Shown: positions 1 through 8,603 of the stretch, in pieces
Layout: each line of letters starts with the position of its first letter
Numbering within the stretch: position 1 is the first letter of the stretch
DNA from: Paenibacillus whitsoniae
GTDB lineage: Bacteria; Bacillota; Bacilli; Paenibacillales; NBRC-103111
Direction: 5' to 3'
NCBI RefSeq assembly: GCF_003955665.1
Contig: NZ_RXHU01000025.1
Span: 1-64,000, forward strand
Length of the DNA stretch: 64,000 nt
Translations under genes and position numbers: made by a program
Notes under the pieces: generated by a model
The model's database searches: none
Told to the model about the DNA's origin: nothing
What the model saw: the letters and a program-made list of their open reading frames with translations, nothing else

Positions 1-1
1 G

Positions 2-106
2 TACTGCACGGCTTGCTCGGAAGCGGAGCTGGCGATGGATGCTTTCCTCGCCGATACCTCGGCAGCTACGTTGGAAGCCTCTCTACTGCAGGCTTATGGG
101 CACTAA
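2..106 (+). CDS. C-terminal fragment of an unidentified protein
   Basis: An open frame enters from the left edge and gives 34 residues before TAA at 104-106. The fragment is alanine-rich and acidic, contains a CTAC pair of cysteines near the edge, and ends in QAYGH. Codon choice resembles the neighbouring genes. No family can be named from so little. It could also be a chance frame, since no start is visible. Confidence 0.35.
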   Translation, partial: YCTACSEAELAMDAFLADTSAATLEASLLQAYGH

Positions 107-162
107 GAAGGGAGAAATAACGATAAGCTCTATCGAGTTTTTTGTTAATGGGGCATGCTCGT

Positions 163-474
163 TTAGTTTCTTGGTTCTTCCAGCATCTCTACGCGCTCTA
201 TCGTGCGGTCAAGGTCACTTTCCACAGCTCGCAAATGTCTGTCGTATCGGCTGAACTCGCGGCGCGTTTCCTCCCGAAATCCAACGAATTCCCCTTGCAG
301 CTTATGAACATTCATCGCCATGGCTTCTACTTTGGAATCGAGAAGTTCCTGCCGGTGATGAATAGCGCTTACCAACTGATACAATTCCTTTTGTCCAGCT
401 TCCAGCGAATCAAGCCTAGTTTCCATTACATCAAGCTTATCCAGTTTTTTCAGAATGAGGTCCAATTTGTCCAT
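163..474 (-). CDS. Small coiled-coil protein, function unknown
   Basis: This encodes 103 residues that are almost wholly charged and helical, with heptad-like spacing of leucine, isoleucine and valine from the N terminus (MDKLDLILKKLDKLDVMETR) to near the end, so a long coiled coil is the clear prediction. No signal peptide, membrane segment or catalytic motif is seen. The ATG is preceded by AAAGGAG at good spacing, which argues for real translation. Similar short coiled-coil proteins are common in Paenibacillus genomes without a known role. It stands alone, with the terminator of the upstream DUF2621 gene lying between them. Confidence 0.65.
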   Translation of the reverse strand: MDKLDLILKKLDKLDVMETRLDSLEAGQKELYQLVSAIHHRQELLDSKVEAMAMNVHKLQGEFVGFREETRREFSRYDRHLRAVESDLDRTIERVEMLEEPRN

Positions 475-556
475 GTTTAATCAACTCCTTTTGTACTCCA
501 TTATGACCGAATTTTTGCGGGCTGTCTAAGGTAAATTTCAAGAAAAGTAAAGTAAA

Positions 557-609
557 CACAAAAAGGGATGTCCCCAAGGTCTGCTAACCTTCGGACATCC
601 CTTTTTGTG
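557..609 (-). terminator. Rho-independent terminator of the DUF2621 gene
   Basis: A 17-bp perfect inverted repeat (arms 557-573 and 593-609) has a smaller nested stem, AAGGT/ACCTT, inside its loop. Each arm carries an A or T run, so it could work in both directions. The gene just upstream on the minus strand ends at 616. Confidence 0.85.
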
Positions 610-615
610 CGCCGT

Positions 616-1044
616 CTACCCCAGCAAATGCCGATACGCGCTGTAATCGATCTCCTCCCGATCCAGGAAGGAGATCAGGCTCTTGTAGTCGCGCCGCGGC
701 GTCGCCAAAATGTAGCCCTCGATGCAGTGGGCGCGGGTCACTTCGGAGGCGTTCGCTTCCAGTGCGACTTGTCCGATTCGCGCGGCGATCGAGTGCTTCG
801 CAATGTCGCGGAACGCGGTAGGCACAGGCGAGACAAGCTTGTCGAGGAAAGCTTTGGAGTCCTCCGTCCACAGATGGCGGGAGCTGTCGACGTAATGATT
901 TTGCCAATCCAGCTTGGACTTGCCGTCTTCCTTGGGCAATACCTTGAGAAATTTGCGAAACATGAAATAGCCGCCGACCCCCATAAAGAACAGGAGGACG
1001 AACGCCCAGAACAGGATAAAAATCATGAAAGTATCGTGAGCCAT
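616..1044 (-). CDS. DUF2621 (YneK-like) membrane-anchored protein
   Basis: The product has 142 residues. Residues about 5-28 form one hydrophobic segment (MIFILFWAFVLLFFMGVGGY), followed by a short basic stretch and a soluble domain of about 100 residues with the LDWQNHYVDSSRHLW sequence. From memory of the family this matches DUF2621, typified by Bacillus subtilis YneK, found in spore-forming Firmicutes and of unknown function. A single N-terminal anchor suggests the soluble domain faces the cytoplasm or the outside; the sequence does not decide which. GAGGTGA lies just upstream of the ATG. It is divergent from the endonuclease IV gene. Confidence 0.75.
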   Translation of the reverse strand: MAHDTFMIFILFWAFVLLFFMGVGGYFMFRKFLKVLPKEDGKSKLDWQNHYVDSSRHLWTEDSKAFLDKLVSPVPTAFRDIAKHSIAARIGQVALEANASEVTRAHCIEGYILATPRRDYKSLISFLDREEIDYSAYRHLLG

Positions 1045-1164
1045 GTTGGTGTCACCTCAGCAGCATGTAAGGATATGTTAAGAATTATAGCGTATTTCTA
1101 GATTTCTTGCGACATTCCGAGTAAAATAGGAAGGTAGTACTCACACACAAAGGAGTTATGAACT

Positions 1165-2292
1165 ATGCCCAAAATTGGCTCGCACGTTTCCTTTTCGGAC
1201 AAAGGCTTGCTGAATGCAGCCGAAGAAGCCGTTTCCTACGGCTCCTCTACCTTCATGATATACACAGGTGCCCCACAAAATACGCGCCGCAAACCGATCG
1301 AAGAGCAGTACGTTGAAGAAGGCAAAGCGGTGATGGACAAGCATGCGATGAACGAAATCGTCGTTCACGCGCCGTACATTATCAACCTCGGCTCCTACAA
1401 AGACGATACGTACGAGCTTGCGGTCCGCTTCCTGCAGGAAGAAATTCGCCGAACGGATTACCTCGGCGTGAAGAACATCGTGCTCCATCCGGGCGCTTAC
1501 ACGGATAAAGATACGGATTACGGCATTGCGCGCATCGCGGAAGGCTTAAACGAAGTGCTCGCCGGTGTCAAAGACACGGACGTGAACATCGCGCTCGAGA
1601 CGATGGCGGGCAAAGGTACGGAAATCGGCCGCAGCTTTGAGGAGCTCGCCGAGATTATGGAGCAGGTCGAGTTCAATAACAAGCTCACCGTCTGTCTGGA
1701 TACGTGCCACGTGCATGATGCCGGCTACGATATTGTGAACGACCTCGACGGCGTGCTGCGCCATTTTGACCGTACGGTTGGGCTTGAGAAGCTGGCGGTC
1801 ATTCATCTCAACGACAGTAAGAACCCGCGCGGTGCGGCCAAAGACCGCCATGCGCCGCTCGGCTCGGGCTGGATCGGCTTCGAGGCGATGAACAACGTGG
1901 CGAACCACGAGTCGCTGCAGCATTTGCCGATGATTCTGGAGACGCCGTGGATCGGCAAAGAAGACAAGACGCAGCGTCCGATGTACGAAGCGGAGATTGC
2001 GCTGCTGTCCGGCAACTTGAGCGGGCGCTTCGGCGGCGACTTCCTGGAAGGTGTCGAGCGCATCGCGCACCTCATGAACAAGCGGGACATTCACCATCGC
2101 GATTTCGTTGTGAAAACGTGGGAGCTGCTCAAGAACGACGCCAAAGCGAAAAAAGCGGACGGACGCGAGCCGCTGGAGCGCTTGTACGATATGTTGCATG
2201 AAGAACAACTGTTTGCCGATCTGAGCGAGGAGCAGATCAATCAGCGATTGATCGTTTGGCTGGCTGGCAGCGATGTATTGAAGAAAGCATAA
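1165..2292 (+). CDS. nfo: Endonuclease IV (apurinic/apyrimidinic endonuclease)
   Basis: This Zn-dependent AP endonuclease cleaves DNA 5' to abasic sites in base excision repair. The 375-residue TIM-barrel protein keeps every metal ligand expected for the family: His68, His108, Glu145, Asp179, His182, His214, Asp227, His229 and Glu259, in motifs such as VLHPGAY, CLDTCHVHDAGYD, DRHAPLGSG and MILETPW. Family members are usually about 280-300 residues. This one has roughly 75 extra C-terminal residues (from about 300), charged and helical. The start has AAAGGAG 9 bases upstream. purU follows after 27 bases and is probably co-transcribed. Confidence 0.95.
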   Translation: MPKIGSHVSFSDKGLLNAAEEAVSYGSSTFMIYTGAPQNTRRKPIEEQYVEEGKAVMDKHAMNEIVVHAPYIINLGSYKDDTYELAVRFLQEEIRRTDYLGVKNIVLHPGAYTDKDTDYGIARIAEGLNEVLAGVKDTDVNIALETMAGKGTEIGRSFEELAEIMEQVEFNNKLTVCLDTCHVHDAGYDIVNDLDGVLRHFDRTVGLEKLAVIHLNDSKNPRGAAKDRHAPLGSGWIGFEAMNNVANHESLQHLPMILETPWIGKEDKTQRPMYEAEIALLSGNLSGRFGGDFLEGVERIAHLMNKRDIHHRDFVVKTWELLKNDAKAKKADGREPLERLYDMLHEEQLFADLSEEQINQRLIVWLAGSDVLKKA

Positions 2293-2319
2293 GCACGCGT
2301 TGCATTTAGGGGGAGAACC

Positions 2320-3219
2320 ATGGAAGCGGGAAGCAATAGCAGCACCGTTCGCCGGGAGAGCGAATGGAAAAATAGAGCGAGAATGTTGATTTCTTGCCCG
2401 GATCAGCCGGGGATTGTTGCAGCGGTATCACAATTTTTGTATGAGTACGGTGCGAATATCGTGCAGTCCGACCAGTATACGATGGACCCGGAAGGCGGCA
2501 TGTTCTTCATTCGGATCGAGTTCGATCTCGAGAACCTGGCCGATCGTGTCGAGAAGTTGAGACAGGACTTTTCCGTTATCGCGGACAAGCTGTCCATGTC
2601 GTGGAGCCTTTCGCTGGCCAGCCAGAAAAAGCGGATCGCGATCTTCGTCTCCAAAGAAGATCACGCCTTGTTGGAGCTGCTGTGGCACTGGCGCGCCGGC
2701 GATTTGAACGCCGACATCGCGATGGTCGTCAGCAACCATCCGGATATGCGCGAGCTGGTGGAGCCGTTCGGCATCCCGTATTACCACATTCCGGTGACCA
2801 CCGCAACGAAGGCGGAGGCGGAGCAGAAGCAGCTTGAAGTGGTCGGCGACAAGGTCGACACCATTATTCTCGCGCGCTACATGCAGATCGTATCGCCGAC
2901 GTTCATCAAGCATTATGCGAACCGCATCATTAATATCCATCACTCCTTCCTTCCGGCGTTTGTCGGCGGCAAGCCGTACGCGCAGGCGCATAACCGCGGC
3001 GTCAAGATCATCGGCGCTACTGCGCACTACGTTACGGAAGAGCTGGACGGCGGACCGATCATCGAGCAGGACGTACAGCGTGTAAGTCACCGCGACAATG
3101 TCGAGGACTTGAAGCGGATTGGTCGTCACATCGAGCGCATCGTGCTGGCACGGGCGGTCGCCTGGCATGTGGATGACCGGGTCATCGTGCATAACAATAA
3201 GACGGTCGTGTTCAATTAA
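2320..3219 (+). CDS. purU: Formyltetrahydrofolate deformylase
   Basis: This enzyme hydrolyses 10-formyl-tetrahydrofolate to formate and tetrahydrofolate and balances one-carbon pools. The 299-residue protein has an N-terminal ACT domain (about 20-95, ISCPDQPGIVAAVSQFL) and a formyltransferase domain (about 103-299). The catalytic Asn-His-Asp set of the PurN/PurU family is visible as N205 and H207 in INIHHSFLP and D243 in EELDGGPII. A GGGGGAG site precedes the ATG. Length matches the family. A strong terminator follows directly. Confidence 0.95.
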   Translation: MEAGSNSSTVRRESEWKNRARMLISCPDQPGIVAAVSQFLYEYGANIVQSDQYTMDPEGGMFFIRIEFDLENLADRVEKLRQDFSVIADKLSMSWSLSLASQKKRIAIFVSKEDHALLELLWHWRAGDLNADIAMVVSNHPDMRELVEPFGIPYYHIPVTTATKAEAEQKQLEVVGDKVDTIILARYMQIVSPTFIKHYANRIINIHHSFLPAFVGGKPYAQAHNRGVKIIGATAHYVTEELDGGPIIEQDVQRVSHRDNVEDLKRIGRHIERIVLARAVAWHVDDRVIVHNNKTVVFN

Positions 3220-3248
3220 TCCCTGCCTGCTGTGGGCAGGACACAAGA

Positions 3249-3300
3249 AAGGCTTCCCTGCCAAGGCTGCGTTCAGCTTGGTCGCGGGAAGCCTTTTTTA
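3249..3300 (+). terminator. Rho-independent terminator after purU
   Basis: The stem AAGGCTTCCC / GGGAAGCCTT encloses a second nested stem (CCAAG/CTTGG) and is followed by a T run. Confidence 0.85.
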
Positions 3301-3414
3301 CTAAGTTCCCTCGGCTGCTTTTCGAGGGTACCCGATGGCAAGTACGACTATTGTTGCGAAAAAGATCAGCATAAGGATCACCTGAGCTTGATGTATAGGT
3401 AGCTTCTGCTTCAC
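3301..3414 (-). CDS. Possible 37-residue single-span membrane peptide
   Basis: On the minus strand a GTG start at 3414 opens a 37-residue frame whose centre, VILMLIFFATIVVLAIGY, is a textbook transmembrane span with a basic tail after it (PRKAAEG). The GTG overlaps the TGA of an upstream short frame (GTGA), as in translational coupling. An internal ATG at residue 15 has its own AGGTGAT site. It fills part of the otherwise empty 400-bp purU-tkt gap. No homologue is recognised, and a chance frame is possible. Its stop lies directly next to the purU terminator. Confidence 0.3.
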   Translation of the reverse strand: MKQKLPIHQAQVILMLIFFATIVVLAIGYPRKAAEGT

Positions 3415-3506
3415 TTAGCTTTTTTATCCATTTGAGGTGGCGGGATCTGCTGTTCAGGATTGGCGACGGGGTTCTGCGGCCCTGCCCGCTAGCGATCCGA
3501 TTTCAT
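3411..3506 (-). pseudogene. Short proline-rich frame interrupted by an amber codon
   Basis: Reading from ATG at 3506 gives MKSDR, then TAG, then a proline- and glutamine-rich stretch (AGPQNPVANPEQQIPPPQ) ending MDKKAK and a TGA that overlaps the next frame's GTG. Composition looks protein-like, but the in-frame stop and the lack of a clear ribosome site suggest a decayed gene or non-coding DNA. Confidence 0.2.
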
Positions 3507-3535
3507 GAGTTATTGTGGCAAAGCCTTAAAGCAAA

Positions 3536-3544
3536 TGGTACAAT
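3536..3544 (+). promoter_or_regulatory. Extended -10 promoter candidate for tkt
   Basis: TGG followed by TACAAT forms an extended -10 element about 80 bases before the tkt start. The -35 region is weak (TGGCAA at 17-bp spacing). The rest of the 3303-3620 gap holds only the two doubtful minus-strand short frames. Confidence 0.45.
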
Positions 3545-3620
3545 AATGCAAGCGATCAATTGACTTGCCTATAAAGTCGAATGCTGATGAATATACAGAG
3601 AAACTGGAGGGAATTTTCGC

Positions 3621-5642
3621 ATGACGGCAACAAATAAAACAATCGAGCAGCTTGCAGTCGATACCATTCGTACACTCGGGATCGATGCAGTTGAAAAAGC
3701 AAAATCCGGCCATCCAGGAATGGTTATGGGCGCTGCGCCAATGGCTTACGTGCTGTGGAAGCATCATATGAAACACAATCCTTCGAACCCGAACTGGGTC
3801 AACCGCGACCGCTTCGTGCTGTCCGCAGGCCACGGCTCCATGCTGCTCTATAGCTTGCTTCACCTGTGCGGCTACGACCTGCCGATGGAAGAAATCAAGA
3901 ACTTCCGTCAGTGGGGAAGCAAAACCCCGGGTCACCCGGAATACGGCCACACGCCAGGTGTTGACGCGACGACTGGCCCGCTTGGTCAAGGCGTAGGTAT
4001 GGCCGTAGGTATGGCTATGGCAGAAGCACATTTGAGAGAAACGTATAACAAAGAAAACTTCCCGGTGATCGATCATTATACATACGCGATCTGCGGCGAC
4101 GGCGACATGATGGAAGGCGTTTCGTCCGAAGCGGTTTCCTTGGCGGCGCACCTGAAGCTGGGCAAACTCATCATGCTTTACGATTCCAACGATATTTCCC
4201 TCGACGGCGAGTTGAACATGGCGTTCTCCGAGAGCGTTCATAAGCGTTTTGAGGCATATGGCTGGCAAGTGCTGCGCGTTGAAGAGCAGAACGATCTGGC
4301 GGCGATCTCCAACGCAATCGCAGAAGCGAAAGCCGATACGACGCGTCCTACGCTGATCGAAGTGAAAACGACGATCGGTTTCGGTTCTCCGAACAAGGGC
4401 GGCAAAGGCGGCCATGTTGGACCGCACGGTTCCCCGCTTGGCGGCGAAGAAGTGAAGCTGACGAAGCAAGCGTACGGCTGGCCGGAAGAGCCGGACTTCC
4501 TCGTACCGGATGAAGTGCGCACGCACTATGCGGAAATTCAAAAAGAAGGCGCGGCTGCCGAGCAAGCTTGGAACAGCCTGCTGAATGACTACATCGCGGC
4601 TTACCCTGAGCTTGGCAAACAGTTCAGCGCAGCGGTGAGCGGCGAGCTTCCAGCTGGCTGGGATGCCGAATTGCCTGTATACACAACGGCTGACAAGCCG
4701 ATGGCGACGCGCGTCGCTTCCGGCAACGCGATCAATGCAGTTGCCGGCAAGCTGCCGCAACTGATCGGCGGCTCTGCCGACCTGGCGAGCTCTAACAATA
4801 CGATGATCAAAGGCGAAGCGAATTACAGCGCTAGCTACTATGCGGGACGCAACGTATGGTTCGGTGTGCGCGAATTCGGCATGGGCACCGCGATGAACGG
4901 GATGGCGCTTCACGGCGGGGTCAAAGTGTACGGCGCGACCTTCTTCGTGTTCTCCGACTACCTGCGTGCCTCCATCCGTCTTGCCGCACTGATGCAGCTT
5001 CCGGTCATTTACGTCTTGACGCATGACAGCATCGCGGTCGGCGAGGACGGCCCTACGCACGAGCCGATCGAACAGTTGCCTGCGCTTCGCGTGATTCCAG
5101 GCATCACGGTCATTCGTCCTGCGGACGGCAACGAAACGTCGGAAGCTTGGCGCTATGCGATCGCGGAAGCGAAAGGCCCGGTTGCGCTGGTGCTGACGCG
5201 TCAAAACTTGCCGATTCTCGAAGGCACCGTCGAAGGCGCCAAAGCGAACCTGAGCAAAGGCGGCTACGTCGTCTCCGATGCAGCAAACGGCAAGCCGGAC
5301 GCTCAAATCTTGGCGACAGGCTCCGAAGTACAGCTGGCGGTTGCCGCTCAGAAGCTGCTCGCGTCGGAAGGCATCAACGTACGAGTTGTAAGTCTGCCGA
5401 GCTTGGAGCTGTTCGAGAAACAGTCCAAAGCGTACAAAGACTCCGTCATCCTGCCTGACGTGAAAAAACGTTTGGCTGTCGAGATGGCATACCCGCTCGG
5501 CTGGGAACGTTATGTCGGCGACGAGGGTTCCATCCTCGGCATCTCCACATTCGGCGCCTCCGCGCCTGGCGACCGCGTGCTCAAAGAGTACGGCTTCTCG
5601 CCGGAAAACGTGGCTGCGCGCGTGAAAGCTTTGCTGGGTTAA
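3621..5642 (+). CDS. tkt: Transketolase
   Basis: This thiamine-diphosphate enzyme of the non-oxidative pentose phosphate pathway moves two-carbon ketol units between sugar phosphates. The 673-residue length is normal. The TPP motif begins at G159 ([14 protein letters not shown]). The catalytic glutamate is E418 in GVREFGM, and EDGPTHEP follows at 475. GGAGGG lies at good spacing before ATG. A PpnP-type nucleoside phosphorylase follows after 132 bases with no terminator between, so the two may be co-transcribed. That would fit feeding of nucleoside pentoses into this pathway (inference). Confidence 0.96.
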   Translation: MTATNKTIEQLAVDTIRTLGIDAVEKAKSGHPGMVMGAAPMAYVLWKHHMKHNPSNPNWVNRDRFVLSAGHGSMLLYSLLHLCGYDLPMEEIKNFRQWGSKTPGHPEYGHTPGVDATTGPLGQGVGMAVGMAMAEAHLRETYNKENFPVIDHYTYAICGDGDMMEGVSSEAVSLAAHLKLGKLIMLYDSNDISLDGELNMAFSESVHKRFEAYGWQVLRVEEQNDLAAISNAIAEAKADTTRPTLIEVKTTIGFGSPNKGGKGGHVGPHGSPLGGEEVKLTKQAYGWPEEPDFLVPDEVRTHYAEIQKEGAAAEQAWNSLLNDYIAAYPELGKQFSAAVSGELPAGWDAELPVYTTADKPMATRVASGNAINAVAGKLPQLIGGSADLASSNNTMIKGEANYSASYYAGRNVWFGVREFGMGTAMNGMALHGGVKVYGATFFVFSDYLRASIRLAALMQLPVIYVLTHDSIAVGEDGPTHEPIEQLPALRVIPGITVIRPADGNETSEAWRYAIAEAKGPVALVLTRQNLPILEGTVEGAKANLSKGGYVVSDAANGKPDAQILATGSEVQLAVAAQKLLASEGINVRVVSLPSLELFEKQSKAYKDSVILPDVKKRLAVEMAYPLGWERYVGDEGSILGISTFGASAPGDRVLKEYGFSPENVAARVKALLG

Positions 5643-5774
5643 TTGTGCTTCGGCGATTTCAATGATTTTGAGGCTCCGGTCGCGTCGATGGCGCGCTCGG
5701 GGGCTTGCTTCACAGTGGCTCGGTCGCGGTCAGCGGCCGAGCAAATTACAAGCATAATGGGGGAAATGGTCCAG

Positions 5775-6092
5775 ATGTCCAGCTTTGAAAATGTAACTGT
5801 CCTAACAAAAGCCAACGTTTATTTCGATGGCAAAGTGACAAGCCGTACCGTGGTTTTCGCAGACGGCACCAAGAAAACACTCGGCATCCTGCTGCCAGGC
5901 GAATATGAGTTCGGCACAGATACCAAGGAAATCATGGAAATCCAAGCCGGCGAGCTGAACGTTCAGCTGCCAGGCAGCGACGAATGGATCTCCATCAGCG
6001 GCCAAGGCGAATTCACGGTTCCGGCGAACGCGAAATTCAAACTCGACGTGAAAACGGTGAGCGACTATATCTGCTCGTATATTAGCGAGTAG
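5775..6092 (+). CDS. ppnP: Pyrimidine/purine nucleoside phosphorylase (PpnP, DUF1255 cupin)
   Basis: The product is 105 residues from the ATG at 5775, the start that matches the family N terminus ([20 protein letters not shown]); GGGGGA lies 10 bases upstream. In-frame ATGs at 5757 and 5766 would add up to six residues. The small cupin has the LLPGEYEF and VQLPGSDEW segments of DUF1255. E. coli PpnP phosphorolyses several nucleosides to base plus pentose-1-phosphate. The gene lies directly after transketolase. A terminator follows. Confidence 0.85.
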   Translation: MSSFENVTVLTKANVYFDGKVTSRTVVFADGTKKTLGILLPGEYEFGTDTKEIMEIQAGELNVQLPGSDEWISISGQGEFTVPANAKFKLDVKTVSDYICSYISE

Positions 6093-6102
6093 TTGGCGAG
6101 AC

Positions 6103-6145
6103 AGCCCTTCATCATCCCTTTGGGGATGATGGGGGGCTTTTTTTG
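6103..6145 (+). terminator. Rho-independent terminator after ppnP
   Basis: The stem AGCCCTTCATCATCCC pairs with GGGATGATGGGGGGCT (one wobble), with a four-base loop and a run of eight T. Confidence 0.9.
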
Positions 6146-6163
6146 TGTGGAAGGGGAGCTGCG

Positions 6164-6847
6164 CTAGAATTCGTACATTTGATTGGTAGCAGTCAGCACA
6201 TAGGAATGAACACGTGTCTTACCGCGAGCAGGCCGCAGAATGCCTTTGGCATATAAACGATGCAGCCACTCACGAGCGCTGTCCATCCGTATGCCTAAAT
6301 GTTCGCTCACCAGTCGAGAGGTTATTGGCTCAGGGGAGATCTTAGCTAAATGAATAATATCTTTTTCTCTATAGTTGAGCTGCACGGTAAGCTTGGCTTC
6401 CCCAAACCAATGTCCCATCACATGCAGAATAATTTGCTGACAGCGCCTGCTTCTCTGCGAAAGGTCATCGTAGGAAAAGCGAAGTACTTTCCAGTCATCT
6501 AGGATTAATTGGTTCTGTCGCATGAGGTGATCAGAGAATCGAGCACGATCTATGTCTCTTGCATGAGCAGCAAAACCATCTATTTCAATAGCAATTCGAT
6601 AGGAGCCGCGGATATAGGCGAAGTCTATGAATCGAGTGCCATCTTGAAAATCTTTTACTTCATACTCGGGATGGAGATGCCGAAAGTTGCCGATACTGGG
6701 CCACCATACTTGCGAAAGAAATTGCTTTTCTGCATGCGCATGGCCTTCAAGCAGCCTTCGAAGTCTTTCGCCAGAGCGGTGAGTGAGATGGTATTGAAGA
6801 TATTGCTCATAATTTGTAGTAAATTCTTTCGATACAGTCAATTGCAT
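6164..6847 (-). CDS. DUF559/Vsr-like nuclease-fold protein with C-terminal winged helix
   Basis: The protein has 227 residues. Its middle (about 60-130) looks like the DUF559/very-short-patch-repair branch of the PD-(D/E)XK fold: RFIDFAYIRGSYRIAIEIDG gives candidate metal residues D75 and E88, followed by H95, an acidic/arginine helix and the WKVLRFSYDDL strand typical of DUF559. Residues about 160-227 look like a winged helix (ITSRLVSEHLGIRMDSAREW). The combination suggests a DNA-binding, possibly DNA-cutting protein; substrate and role are unknown. GAGGAGG precedes the ATG. It is a single-gene unit, not part of a visible defence island. Confidence 0.6.
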   Translation of the reverse strand: MQLTVSKEFTTNYEQYLQYHLTHRSGERLRRLLEGHAHAEKQFLSQVWWPSIGNFRHLHPEYEVKDFQDGTRFIDFAYIRGSYRIAIEIDGFAAHARDIDRARFSDHLMRQNQLILDDWKVLRFSYDDLSQRSRRCQQIILHVMGHWFGEAKLTVQLNYREKDIIHLAKISPEPITSRLVSEHLGIRMDSAREWLHRLYAKGILRPARGKTRVHSYVLTATNQMYEF

Positions 6848-6866
6848 ACTACCTCCTCAAAATAAA

Positions 6867-6906
6867 AACACCGCCTTTTCCATTCATCTGGAAAGGACGG
6901 TGTTCT
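6867..6906 (-). terminator. Terminator of the dehydrogenase-PilZ gene
   Basis: AACACCGCCTTTTCCA pairs with TGGAAAGGACGGTGTT around a six-base loop; read on the minus strand it ends in a T run. It lies between the minus-strand gene ending at 7176 and the one starting at 6847. Confidence 0.8.
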
Positions 6907-6935
6907 TCACGCGTCTACATTGGGTATTTAAATCA

Positions 6936-7127
6936 GCTAAGGGGGTCTAGCCCTAGTTAAATCACCGGAAATGGCAGAAATCATTCAGCTAAGAGGGCCC
7001 AGCCCTGCTTAACAGAGGCGAAATCGAGCTAAAATCGTAAATTTCAGCCCGCTAAGGGTGCATAGCCCTAGTTAAGTCGCCAGAAATGGCGAAAATCGTT
7101 GCGCTAAGAGGGTTCAGCCCCTCTTAG
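6936..7127. repeat. Four degenerate copies of an imperfect palindromic intergenic repeat
   Basis: The core GCTAAG-GGG-(3-4 nt)-AGCCC-(3 nt)-TTA occurs at 6936, 6988, 7051 and 7103, spaced 52, 63 and 52 bases. Between copies 1-2 and 3-4 is a similar spacer (GCCAGAAATGGC-type, itself a short palindrome). This block is most of the 328-bp gap and codes for no credible protein. It looks like a dispersed intergenic repeat family, not a CRISPR array, because spacers are also partly repeated. Confidence 0.7.
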
Positions 7128-7175
7128 TAAAACCACACCAGGCGTATGACTGCCGTGACCGACCTCGTAAATCGG

Positions 7176-8480
7176 CTACAACGCAAACTCCATTCGCGCC
7201 TCGATGTACTTCTCGAGCTTCAGCCGCACGTACGGCGGCAGGCCCGAGAGCATACAGCCGTAGCGGAACAGGCGGCCTTCCGTCTCGATGCGGATGACGC
7301 GCGCGGTGATCGGCGGCAGATCCGCTTCCTGAGGGAAGTGGATCACGACGAACATGTCCGGCGCCAGCATGACCGGCGTCGTGATCTGCAGGCCGCTTTC
7401 GGACAAATCGAACAGCGTGCCGTCGATGTTTTGTCCGGAGAAGGAACCCTCATGCTCCCATTGGTAGATGGACAGCTTCAAATCGATGTCCAGCTTCACG
7501 CGGGTGTTCCGGCGGCGTTCGCGCCCCGACAATCCCGCCAGTCCCGCAGCCGGCTGCGCCGATGCAGCGGCGGCCGCGGCCGCCTGCTCGTCCTGCCGGA
7601 CGACCTGTTGCCCCATCCAGCCCTCATAGAGCTGGATGAGCGCGCTCAAATCCTGATCGCCCAGCCCTTGGCTGAGGCCGATCTGGAATAGGTTCGTCGC
7701 CGCCTGCAGCATGGGAACCGGCAGCTGGAAATTGCCCGTGATGTCCTGCGCCAGCTGAAGATCCTTCAGCATGAGCTTCAGGGAGAATTGATTGCTGAAA
7801 TCGCGATCGAGAATCTTATCGCTTTTCAGCTCGACTTGCTTGCTGTTCGCTCCGCCGGAGCGAACGATCTCTAGGAATTGAGCAGGATTGATGCCTGCTT
7901 TGGTCGCAATCGATAACCCTTCGGCAAGGCCGGCCAAATTAATGCCCACCATCGTGTTGTGGGCGAGCTTGGCATAGGAGCCTGAGCCGCTCGGTCCGAG
8001 GTAAAGGGCTTTGCTGCCTAGCGCCTGGAATACGTCCGATTGCTCGTCGAACACTTCCTTGCTGCCGCCAACCATGAACGTCAGCGTTCCGGCTTCGGCC
8101 GCAGGCTTCGTGCCGGTCACCGGTGCATCGAGGTAGTCGACGAAGTGCGCGGCGAGCTCGCTAGCGAGCTTTTGGCTGGTTTGCGGAGAAACCGTGCTGC
8201 AATCCACAATCGTGAGCGCAGGGTGAATCCCGCTGAGAACGCCGTTCTCACTATAAAAAATATCCAACAATGCCGCGTCATGGCTCAGCATGGTGATTAC
8301 AACGTCGGAGCTGCGCGCGACCGCGGCCGGCGTTACGCCGACTTCGGCGCCGAGCTGTTCCAGCTCGTCCGTTTTGCCGGCAGTCCGATTGTAGACGGTT
8401 ACCATAAACCCTTTTCGAAGCAGATTAGCAGCCATGGGCTTACCCATCGTGCCAAGTCCGATAAAACCGATACGTTTCAT
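7176..8480 (-). CDS. Beta-hydroxyacid-type dehydrogenase fused to a PilZ domain
   Basis: Residues 1-about 290 form a 3-hydroxyisobutyrate/6-phosphogluconate-type dehydrogenase: dinucleotide motif GFIGLGTMG at 5-13, substrate motif DAPVTG at 118-123, and catalytic K171 with N175 in YAKLAHNTM. An alanine-rich linker (about 300-315) leads to a PilZ domain with both cyclic-di-GMP signatures: RRNTR at 323-327 and DLSESG at 358-363. The family oxidises or reduces small hydroxyacids with NAD(P); PilZ binds c-di-GMP. The fusion suggests second-messenger control of the enzyme, or a re-purposed dehydrogenase fold (inference). GGTGAAGGAG precedes the ATG. It diverges from pgi. Confidence 0.85.
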   Translation of the reverse strand: MKRIGFIGLGTMGKPMAANLLRKGFMVTVYNRTAGKTDELEQLGAEVGVTPAAVARSSDVVITMLSHDAALLDIFYSENGVLSGIHPALTIVDCSTVSPQTSQKLASELAAHFVDYLDAPVTGTKPAAEAGTLTFMVGGSKEVFDEQSDVFQALGSKALYLGPSGSGSYAKLAHNTMVGINLAGLAEGLSIATKAGINPAQFLEIVRSGGANSKQVELKSDKILDRDFSNQFSLKLMLKDLQLAQDITGNFQLPVPMLQAATNLFQIGLSQGLGDQDLSALIQLYEGWMGQQVVRQDEQAAAAAAASAQPAAGLAGLSGRERRRNTRVKLDIDLKLSIYQWEHEGSFSGQNIDGTLFDLSESGLQITTPVMLAPDMFVVIHFPQEADLPPITARVIRIETEGRLFRYGCMLSGLPPYVRLKLEKYIEARMEFAL

Positions 8481-8603
8481 GCTCCTTCACCTCAGCTTCA
8501 TTTTAGCATGGGAAAGTATCCCTGTGAATGGCTTCTTTACTTGCTTTTGAAGGAGCAAATCAGTATGCTAGGAAAAGGTAAAATAGAGATGGAGGCGAAC
8601 CTT

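Noticed and set aside
568..1101. A 177-codon open frame on the plus strand across the DUF2621 gene
   Set aside because: It is antisense to a protein with a clear membrane segment and a family match, and it has no ribosome site.
3510..5306. A 598-codon open frame antisense to transketolase
   Set aside because: GC-rich codon bias leaves long antisense frames open; the composition (many Arg, His, Phe, Val) and lack of motifs mark it as a shadow.
6936..7127. A CRISPR array or phage attachment site
   Set aside because: Only four copies, uneven spacing of 52/63/52, and the intervening sequence is itself partly repeated.
8040..8603. A 188-codon upstream extension of the pgi frame
   Set aside because: It runs antisense through the start of the dehydrogenase-PilZ gene; the TTG at 8604 with GGAGG at 8-base spacing gives the family-normal N terminus.
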